Source: Anthoceros angustus
Lineage: Eukaryota; Streptophyta; Anthocerotopsida; Anthocerotales; Anthocerotaceae
Direction: 5' to 3'
DNA: 64,000 nt
Assembly (NCBI GenBank): GCA_010909165.1
Contig: VJWM01000310.1
Location: forward strand, 25,158 to 89,157
The notes below the pieces were generated by a model. The model worked only from the letters and a program-made list of their open reading frames with translations. It was not told the DNA's origin and did no database searches. The translations under genes and the position numbers were made by a program. Below, in pieces: positions 57,030-64,000 of this stretch (position 1 is the first letter of the stretch; every line of letters starts with the position of its first letter).

Positions 57030-58013
57030 GTTTTACGGATCCATGAGCTTCCACTGAGGCATGGACCAATCGAACTTCTCCCGGTCAGACCATCAAGAAC
57101 CATCGGGACATCAGTTATTGAGAACGAAGAGATCAAAAGGCAAGTAGAGGCATTTCTAGACCAAGGCTTTGTTAGACCTTCTATCTCACCTTTTGGAGCA
57201 CAAGTGTTGCTGGTGGCCAAACCAGATGGGAATTGGCGCCTTTGTATTGATTACAGGGGGCTGAACCGAGCCACCATCCGGAACGTCTATCAAATGCCCC
57301 GTATTGATGAAATATTGGATCAGCTACATGGGTCAAAGTGGTTCACAAAGATAGACCTCCGCTCAGGATTCCACCAAATCCGCATTAAAGAGGGAGATGA
57401 GTATAAAACGGCCTTCAGAACTAGACACGGGCATTTCGAATTCGTGGTCATGCCCTTTGGGCTCACGAATGCCCCTGCCACCTTCCAGGCCCTGATGCAA
57501 GAGATCCTCCGACCTTTGTTGGGACACGGCGTTGAGGTTTTCCTAGACGACATCCTCATCCATTCAGCAGATGAGGAGTCCCACATCAGGTTAGTGAGAG
57601 CTGTCCTGCAACTCTTGAGAAAGCATCAGTTGCTTGCAAAGAGAAGCAAGTGTACCTTTATGCAACAGGAGGTTGAATATCTTGGCCATATAGTGAACTC
57701 CGAAGGTATCAGCATGGACCCCCGCAAGGTTAAAGTAATCACAGAATGGGCCCTCCCAAGAGATATCACTCAGCTGCGAGGATTCCTTGGCCTAGCTGGC
57801 TTCTATCGAAGGTTCATCAGGCTTTGGATTGCCTTACCCTCACAAATGCCACCATCAGTGGCAAAGAGTTCCAACAGTGAAGCAGCCCAACAAGCTTTTG
57901 AGTTCTTTGCGCAGCGATGGCCAGTGCTAGTAGTGGCTGACCCCAAGGGTACCTACACAGTCCACAGGACTTTGCCCTCGGCCCTTTCCGTGAGGCAAGG
58001 TCATTGCTTATGA
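57030..58013 (+). CDS. pol: Reverse transcriptase of the chromovirus
   Basis: The open frame extends upstream of the first possible start at 57,204 to about 57,030 (HELPLRHGPIELLPVRPS, EAFLDQGFVRPSISPFGAQV). Core motifs: GNWRLCIDYRGLNRATI, FTKIDLRSGFHQIRI (first catalytic Asp), MPFGLTNAPATFQALM and VEVFLDDILIHS (FLDD box, near 57,535-57,565). YLGHIVNSEGISMDP and RGFLGLAGFYRRFI follow. After about 57,820 the RNase H start (FEFFAQRWPVLVVADPKGTY) is partly shifted. The frame stops at 58,011, 13 bases before the next piece opens. Confidence 0.88.
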   Translation, partial: VLRIHELPLRHGPIELLPVRPSRTIGTSVIENEEIKRQVEAFLDQGFVRPSISPFGAQVLLVAKPDGNWRLCIDYRGLNRATIRNVYQMPRIDEILDQLHGSKWFTKIDLRSGFHQIRIKEGDEYKTAFRTRHGHFEFVVMPFGLTNAPATFQALMQEILRPLLGHGVEVFLDDILIHSADEESHIRLVRAVLQLLRKHQLLAKRSKCTFMQQEVEYLGHIVNSEGISMDPRKVKVITEWALPRDITQLRGFLGLAGFYRRFIRLWIALPSQMPPSVAKSSNSEAAQQAFEFFAQRWPVLVVADPKGTYTVHRTLPSALSVRQGHCL

Positions 58014-58023
58014 ATCACACAAA

Positions 58024-58872
58024 TTGCAAGGTGCTCAAGTTAACTACGCTGTGCATGATAAGGAAATGTTAGCGATCATCCATGCCTTGAAGGTTTGGCG
58101 TCACTACCTCCTTGGCCAGCGGTTTGTGGTACACACTGACCACCATTCCCTCCAGCATTTTTTTACTCAGCAGAATTTGAATGCTAGGCAACGTAGGTGG
58201 TCAGAGTATCTCGCTGATTTTGACTTTGAGATCAAGTACCTTGTGGGATCTTCCAATTCTGTCGCGGACGCCCTAAGCAGGAGGGTTCAGACTCTCATGA
58301 CGTCTCAATTGGAGACAATCAGAGCAGTCCATGCAGCAATCCCTGATGACCCCCACCTACACCAAATTTACCAGCAATTAGTCCACGATGCAACCGAAGG
58401 AATACCAACAGCTTTGATGCAGACTTACCAGCTCAAGGATGCATGTGTGTACAAGAAGGGCAGACTGGTGATTCCACAGCATATGAAGGACATCCAGCGA
58501 GGTATTCTCCATGACTTGCATGACTCACCCATATCAGGACACCTAGGAATTGATAAAACCTATGCTCGAGTCAAGACACACTTCCATTGGGAAGGTGTGA
58601 GACAAGACTGTATCCAATGGGTTAGAAGTTGCCAGTCTTGTCAGCAAGCCAAACCTGAACATCAGAAGACCCCGGGCTTGCTCCTGCCTTTACAAGTGCC
58701 AGAAGGTCGGTTCCAATCCATTTCTATGGATTTTGTTATGGCCCTTCCCCGCACCCGCACAGGTAAGGATAGCATCTGGGTGGTGATGGACAGGCTATCT
58801 AAATGCTGTCACTTCATTCCTGTCAATGCCAACATTACCTCACCAAGTTGGCCCTTTGTTGTCAAATTTTAG
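58024..58872 (+). CDS. RNase H and integrase N-terminal part of the chromovirus
   Basis: A 282-codon frame. RNase H motifs: YAVHDKEMLAIIHALKVWRH (catalytic Glu region), FVVHTDHHSLQHF (catalytic Asp), and NSVADALSRR. The integrase zinc finger follows: the HLG histidine, then CIQWVRSCQSCQQAKPEHQ with the Cys pair. The first catalytic Asp is in SMDFVMALPRTRTGKDSIWV. A shift after HFIPVNANIT (about 58,840) ends the frame early at a stop. It is continuous in sense with the RT piece upstream, so these were one Pol polyprotein. Confidence 0.88.
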   Translation: MQGAQVNYAVHDKEMLAIIHALKVWRHYLLGQRFVVHTDHHSLQHFFTQQNLNARQRRWSEYLADFDFEIKYLVGSSNSVADALSRRVQTLMTSQLETIRAVHAAIPDDPHLHQIYQQLVHDATEGIPTALMQTYQLKDACVYKKGRLVIPQHMKDIQRGILHDLHDSPISGHLGIDKTYARVKTHFHWEGVRQDCIQWVRSCQSCQQAKPEHQKTPGLLLPLQVPEGRFQSISMDFVMALPRTRTGKDSIWVVMDRLSKCCHFIPVNANITSPSWPFVVKF

Positions 58873-59190
58873 TTGCATGGTCAAGACATTGTTTCTGATC
58901 GGGACCCCAAGTTCACAGCCGGATTTTGGAGAACCTTCACAGAAACTTTGGGCATCCGGCAGAGTTTGTCCTCCACATGCCATCCAGTCGATGGTCGGGG
59001 CGAGCAGTCCAGTGCTTGAGGACATGTTGAGACACTACACTCATGATAAGCAAGGCAAGTGGGAGGAGCTTTTACCTCTTCTAGAATATGCTTATAACAG
59101 TTCGAAACACGCCGCTACAGGAGTGTCTCCCTTTAAGTAGTTATATGGCGAAACCCCACCACCACGTGTGGCCGCCCTGCAACATGCGGA
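58840..59190 (+). pseudogene. Integrase catalytic core, second half (frameshifted)
   Basis: Read across frames: [20 protein letters not shown] (second catalytic Asp, about 58,880-58,935), [13 protein letters not shown] (third catalytic residue region, about 58,970-59,010), then DMLRHYTHDKQGKWEELLPL and EYAYNSSKHAATGVSPFK to a stop at 59,138. The usual FHPQTDGQTE is altered to [10 protein letters not shown]. At least two shifts are needed to join it to its neighbours. Confidence 0.7.
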
Positions 59191-59193
59191 GAA

Positions 59194-59826
59194 GTGCGCA
59201 GTTGCGAAGATGTTTGGCATGAGCTGCAGCAAGCCAAACAAAAATTAGTATCAGCCCAGAACCGTGCTTGCCAATCCAGCAACAAGCATCGACGAGAGAT
59301 CACCTATGAAGTGGGCCAGCTTGTCTGGCTACGCGTTAAGCCGCATAGGTATCCGTCTTTGGTGCATGTCAAAAACAAGCTTGCATATCGCTTTGCAGGA
59401 CCTTTCCGGATCACCACCAAGATCAATGCCGTGGCATACCGCCTCGAGCTCCCTCCGGACTGGAAGATGTGCCGAACATTTTATGTCAGTATGTTCAAAC
59501 CAGTGGTGCAGCGCAGCCCTACCCTCACAGATCCATCACCCATGGCGCCCACACCACCACCTGCACACAGCACCAGCAAGCCAACAGCATCCTCGACCCA
59601 GCAATTACGGCCACAGACGCAACAATCACAGCTCACCTCCATCGCCCAACTAGACAGGATCCTCCAAGTTCGCGTCCGCCAGTTGCGGAACAGATCCGTC
59701 CGAGATTTTTTAGTGGGCTGGAGCCAGGAATCCGATTCCTCTGCCACATGGGAGCCAGAAGAATTTTGCCACAGGTTTCCTTCCCTACACAAGCACATTA
59801 AGGGCCTGGAGGACCAGGCCTCTTGA
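59194..59826 (+). CDS. Integrase C-terminus with chromodomain
   Basis: A 210-codon frame to the TGA at 59,824. Residues ~1-100 form the integrase C-terminal (GPY/F-type) region: YEVGQLVWLRVKPHRYPS, KLAYRFAGPFRITTKI, YVSMFKPVV. A Pro/Thr/Gln-rich linker (about residues 105-150) follows. The end is a chromodomain: LDRILQVRVRQLRNRSVRDF, LVGWSQ and ATWEPEEF. It keeps the WEP word; the aromatic residues that would bind methylated histone tails are only partly recognisable. In chromoviruses this domain directs integration to heterochromatin, which fits insertion into a tandem repeat. The stop lies 12 bases before the 3' LTR. Confidence 0.85.
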   Translation: MRSCEDVWHELQQAKQKLVSAQNRACQSSNKHRREITYEVGQLVWLRVKPHRYPSLVHVKNKLAYRFAGPFRITTKINAVAYRLELPPDWKMCRTFYVSMFKPVVQRSPTLTDPSPMAPTPPPAHSTSKPTASSTQQLRPQTQQSQLTSIAQLDRILQVRVRQLRNRSVRDFLVGWSQESDSSATWEPEEFCHRFPSLHKHIKGLEDQAS

Positions 59827-59838
59827 AGTGGGGGAGTA
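59826..59838 (+). promoter_or_regulatory. Polypurine tract of the chromovirus
   Basis: aagtgggggagta directly precedes the 3' LTR start tgttac. It is the expected plus-strand primer position. Confidence 0.85.
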
Positions 59839-60238
59839 TGTTACGAATGCAGGAACCGGCCATCCGTGCATGCAATCAGCGCTCAACAGACCAAGCTAGA
59901 GCCTGGCTATGGACGCATAACCAGCCGCCACGAAGAAGACGACAACCCGTTTTCCCCCGTCCGCAAACACCTAATCCAGTAATAGGATGTAGACCGTATC
60001 CATACCCTGTGAATACCTAATTAATACATAGGGTAAATAGTAAAATCTGATTAGAAAGCGGTGAGAATCTTTGTTAGAGCAATTCTCCGGATCTTGGAGC
60101 GAAAAGCGATCACATGGCCTGTATAAGAGTGATTACGAAGAAGAAACATACAGCTATTCGTTGGAGCTCATTCACAGAAGCCGTGACCAGGAATTGTACA
60201 CGAGGAGTGCATCTGGATCATAAGATGGCTGCGTGACA
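59839..60238 (+). repeat. 3' LTR of the chromovirus (400 bp)
   Basis: Starts tgttac and ends gtgaca. It matches the 5' LTR but keeps several short words that the 5' copy lacks (for example gcgctcaacagaccaagc and ttctccgg). Confidence 0.92.
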
Positions 60239-60243
60239 TTAAT
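60239..60243 (+). other. Target site duplication, right (TTAAT)
   Basis: TTAAT directly follows GTGACA, and the array resumes with aggcttacc. Confidence 0.92.
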
Positions 60244-60827
60244 AGGCTTACCTACAGGCTCACAGCATGTGAGACTTTCAAGACGTTTTTACACTCTCAA
60301 TTCATACACATTTCAATTTTTCCCCATCACTCGTAGTGGCATACCTTGAAGGGCCATATGGACATGCATTCACGTATGGTAGGGCCCCTAGACCATGGCG
60401 GAAACGTCAGACGACGCCGTAGCTAGGTCCTACACATGACACAAGTCACATATGCCGCCTTTAGTGATGTAGAGGCGCAAGTCTCAATCTTGCCGCACGG
60501 TGGAGAGCTCCCTCCAGCGCTATCGCCACCATGCTTAAACAAAAGACACTTTCAAAAACGAGCTCGTGAGGAAGAAATGCCACCATTTCTTAAGCCAAAT
60601 AGACAACATTTATAAGAACGTGGTTACTAAGCATCTTGTGCTTGATCGATACTTAGATGGGGTGTCTAGAGGTGGATACCCTTGGTGCGAATAGGGAGGC
60701 ACACTATAGTACAAGTTGTTAAGAACCAAGTCCTATTATAGGAAAATTCAATCAAGTGGACTATAATAGACAAAGAGCTAGGTAAAAGTTTAGAATCACC
60801 CACCTTAGTAGAAAAAGGGACCCACAC

Positions 60828-61039
60828 TCATCCATGCCTCGTCTCATCATCACTAACCACATCATTTATATGGAAAATGCTCGATTATGTGTGTGAGAAT
60901 CATTCCTCACATTTATTTGAAAATAATGTCAATCCCATTTATTGTTGCAATCATTTCATTCCGCATTTCATTGAGGATTTCATCTAGTCTTGTGCAGTTG
61001 TAAGAAGCTCATCATGTTTATCTCATCATCATGAAGATT
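60828..61039 (-). pseudogene. Truncated RING-H2 gene, C-terminal part (unit 6)
   Basis: Same fragment in the right arm of the array, with the identical breakpoint after aagatt at 61,039. The truncation therefore predates separation of the two arms. Confidence 0.78.
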
Positions 61040-61222
61040 TTATTATTATAATCTAATTATATGATGTTTAAATTAGTTTATTATTAAAAATATAATAAAA
61101 TATAAAATAAGGAGATGAATATTTAGTAGTATGAATAGACATAACGATTTTCATAGCGACTATAACGACTTAACTTACTTAATGAGAAACTCTATTGAGA
61201 GAGTAGAGATAGAGGATCTACA

Positions 61223-61415
61223 TATGTTTATCAAAATGAAGAAGCCGATGATTGAGTGACACTGACTTGCCTTGATAAACTTGAGGTGGGCCAAGAGATT
61301 ACTAAAATAAACATATGTGCTCATTTGTATCACAAAAATGTTTGATCCATGGTTGCATATGTGTGTGGCGTCGTCATACACTATGTAGGCGTGAAGTATA
61401 CTTTAGAGAAGAGAA
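61223..61415 (+). pseudogene. RING-like copy a (unit 6), frameshifted
   Basis: The first-Cys region reads gacactgacttgcc. The segment that encodes WRTCPL in other units is also damaged (gtcgtcatacacta), so the last Cys pair is incomplete here. Confidence 0.65.
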
Positions 61416-62063
61416 TACAAATAGTGGTTTATCATCTCAAGACCCACAGTTTACCCGGTTTTTCACCTAACCTCATGCCCCGCCTCATGGCCTTGTTCTG
61501 ATTCCATGTATTAGCATCCTTGGCTATACCTGGTTGTCATGCACAACATTAGTTGTAGTTTTGTTAGGATTTAGGATTATCGTTGTTTTCTTTTCCACAA
61601 AAATCATTCAATTTTTTTAACAATATGCTTTTCAAAAGAATATACGCCTTTAAATCATCTATGTGAGATGTCGTGTTCTTCAAAACATATCTTGAAAGAG
61701 TTCACATGGGCGAAATCCAAGGACAAAATAAAAATGACACATGGGCCAAATCAAGTACAAAATAAAAGCAAAACATGATCGAAATCCAAGGACAAAATAG
61801 AAAATGACAGCCTAAATAAACAAAAGTAGGTCAAATTTTAGATGTACAAAATCCAAGGTCATTATCAAAATGATGGCCTATATATGCAAGGTATATGCTT
61901 CTTTCACATACTTTAGAAAAGAGGGTATTTTCATAACCTTTTGAAGAGGTTTTTCTCATAACATTTACTATTCTTCGTGCATTACGGTTATACTAGCCTA
62001 CATAACATATAAATATTGCGTTAGAAATCATGAACACGTCTTCAATTTACAATGTATCTACAA

Positions 62064-62550
62064 ATGTTTATCAAAATGAAGAAGCCGATGATTCGAAGTG
62101 ACTTGTCTTTGTTGCCTTGATAGTCTTGAGGTGGGCGGAGATTACTAAAATAAATATATGTGCTCATTTGTATCATAAAAATGTTTAGATCCATGGTTAC
62201 ATATGTGCGGGGCTGCATACACATTAGTAGACGTGAAATACACTTTAGAGAAGAGATTACGAGAAAAGGTTTACCATCTCAAGGAAAGTCACCTTCCACA
62301 TCAATTTGAATGACCTCATTTCCATCCGAGAGGACATTCAAATGATAAGAGATATTGTGAGTGGAGAGTAGAGATGGATATAATGTCGTATCGTGGATTG
62401 AACAAATCTTGACAAGATGGAGAAAATGCAATCCAAAGTAGCAGCGAAGATGAAAGGCTTTTCTTGTATGTTGAATTGCAATGGTGTCTTGCTATATATG
62501 AACAGAGGCATCCGGATCAAGTAGCTTTGGCACTATCCTATGGTGGATAG
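62064..62550 (+). pseudogene. RING-H2 gene copy b (unit 6), frameshifted
   Basis: Colinear copy after the chromovirus insertion. The last Cys pair is destroyed (gcatacacattagtagacg). The five-A run in the middle of the domain is the same as in every other unit. Confidence 0.65.
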
Positions 62551-63142
62551 GGCCATCCCATCTAGTGAGTACACCTATTATAGATGGAGCCACCCTTTCC
62601 AGCAGTACACCTAGATGATTTAGATCATCTCATTTATATTGAGAAGAAAGTATTAAATAATCATTTGAATTATTTTGATTATTTTAGTTATTTATTTAAT
62701 AATTATCATATAACTATCTTCTATTTTTGTATAGATAAGTCATTTTTCTGATTAAATTTACATGAATATTTATGGGTTTTCAAAACAATTCTGGTTTTGT
62801 TGAAAATATACACAAAATAGGACAAAGCCCTCCAAAGAGACCTTCACATGTGAGACCGAATCACCTCAGCACAAGTGGACAATGTTGAATAAGAACACCT
62901 ACACACGAACCTAAACACCGACTACCTCCGAACTCCCAATCCACTCAAAGCTTGAGACTCATACGAAGTAAACCTCAAACGACACCATCCAACCAGCCAA
63001 GCTCGATAACATGGCGTAGGATCAAAAGCTCCAAATCATACACGATACATGAGCCGCCTAAATCGCCACCTACTTTTGAATGTGCTTGGATGAGGATGAC
63101 ACGATTCACCTCACCAAAGCACATTGATAAGAGCGCTCCCAA

Positions 63143-63395
63143 AATCCCAAAGAACGTAAGAAACCAGCCTATTGTCACTAAACCACTTTAAAACTCTTAA
63201 GAATTGGACCCCAAAGAACGTAAGAAACCAGCCTATTGTCAATAAACCACTTTAAAACTCTTAAGAATTGGACCAAGAACGAAGAAGAAATCAACCTATC
63301 CTCAATAAATCACTCTAAAACTCTTAAGAATTGGACCGAAACGTAGAAACCAGCCTATGGTCAATAAACCACTTTAAAACTCTAAAGAATTAGAC
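63143..63395 (+). repeat. ~65 bp minisatellite, four copies (unit 6)
   Basis: Same array. Spacers read ggaccaagaacgaag and ggaccgaaacg. Confidence 0.8.
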
Positions 63396-63770
63396 CGACG
63401 AATGTTTTTGTGGACGAACTTTCATGGATGGACGGATCACGGACCTTGTCGAAGACTGAGCCTAAGTTCAACATCGCAACAATAGTGTGGGATGAGGAAG
63501 ACCCAGAACAATTGACTGCTTGAAGACTTGGATCTAATGATCAAGCACAAACATGAGGGTATACACTTTGGGTGTTGACAAGCCCCATGGGAACTACTAT
63601 TGGGACTATTTCTGAATTTTTATTCTGAAGTCGAGGCAACAAGTTCCTCCTCATGAAGCTGAAAACCTCTAAGGACGCTTAGTAGACAAGATTTCATTTC
63701 CCAAGAAGCAACCTTCTAAATCAAGAGTGACGGTTGTGTGCAAGGCTTGTTAGGCAAACAGTGAGATGGA

Positions 63771-64000
63771 AAGGATGAGTGGTGCATGGGATGATGAGAA
63801 TCGGATGGATATGCATATGAATGTGTGTGTCGAGTTCCTGAATCTACATGGCGAGCTCATTTCAAGTATGGTTTACCCAATCAATACACACGTGATCCTG
63901 CACAAAATCACACAAGGAAGTCGCCGCGAGCAAATGGAATCGTAGCGCGCCCACGCATCGGGGTAGATTTATGACAAGAACCACCGGAGCTTATGGCGCC
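63771..64000. other. Unassigned right edge
   Basis: Similarity to the array unit fades around gttaggcaaacagtgag and is gone by about 63,830. The remaining ~170 bases show no frame, repeat or terminus that I recognise. Confidence 0.5.

Larger units (their letters stand above)
54393..60238 (+). mobile_element. Ty3/Gypsy chromovirus inserted in the array
   Basis: 5,846 bp element bounded by TGTTAC...GTGACA and flanked by TTAAT on both sides. It carries LTRs (344 and 400 bp), a tRNA-Met-like primer site, gag, protease, RT, RNase H and integrase with a C-terminal chromodomain, and a polypurine tract. The chromodomain and primer type place it in the chromoviruses. The pol coding region is open in long pieces (269, 282 and 210 codons) with few breaks, so it is the better preserved of the two elements. 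It interrupts array unit 6 and is therefore younger than the array. Confidence 0.95.
54112..63770 (+). repeat. 3.96 kb tandem array, unit 6, split by a retrotransposon
   Basis: The unit starts at 54,112, is interrupted at 54,392 by the chromovirus and continues from 60,239 to about 63,770, where similarity decays. Without the 5.85 kb insertion and one TTAAT copy the two halves join exactly as in units 1-3 (the phrase gggccttaataggctta), so the insertion postdates the amplification of the array. Confidence 0.93.

Noticed and set aside
1-64000. CRISPR arrays, bacterial operons or tRNA/rRNA genes
   Set aside because: No spacer-repeat pattern, no operon-like gene packing and no cloverleaf or rRNA sequence that I could identify; the content is that of a plant nuclear genome.

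Overview
The window is repeat-dominated nuclear DNA from a green plant. The evidence is two Ty3/Gypsy LTR retrotransposons (one a chromovirus with a C-terminal chromodomain), a plant-style RING-H2 gene family, and a tRNA-Asp-like primer site of the Athila/Tat type. A DUF7869-like gene hints at a seedless plant or streptophyte lineage, but that placement is weak. Almost every coding region is cut by small frameshifts. I cannot tell genuine decay from residual assembly error, and several observations point to the latter.

Layout: (1) 1-12,986 is a direct tandem array of a ~3.96 kb unit (units start at 1, 3,958, 7,920 and 11,872). Each unit holds the 3' part of a RING-H2 gene on the minus strand, two degenerate RING copies on the plus strand, a ~65-bp four-copy minisatellite and a conserved short open frame. 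Only unit 4 carries the full-length RING-H2 gene (12,765-13,301, minus). (2) 13,302-19,228 is more GC-rich and holds an unidentified, broken minus-strand gene (block A, ~16,380-18,740). (3) 19,229-26,157 is a mosaic: pieces of a long terminal repeat alternate with partial copies of block A, mostly joined at short shared words. (4) 26,158-43,186 is a frameshifted Ty3/Gypsy element with unusually long (~5.1 kb) direct terminal repeats and internal gag, protease, RT, RNase H and integrase in the usual order. The terminal repeats themselves carry coiled-coil coding remnants. (5) 43,187-51,694 holds a broken DUF7869-like gene (~45,836-47,989) and a minus-strand coiled-coil frame. (6) 51,695 to ~63,770 resumes the 3.96 kb array in the same orientation. 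It is split by a cleanly bounded chromovirus (54,393-60,238) with TTAAT target duplications, a tRNA-Met-like primer site and a polypurine tract. The last ~230 bases are unassigned.

The window reads as heterochromatin-like accessory DNA. A RING-finger gene cluster has been amplified in tandem and later invaded by retrotransposons. The most useful points for follow-up are the single complete RING gene, the recurring indel hotspots at fixed positions of the array, the junctions at short shared words, and the coding potential inside the 5-kb LTRs.
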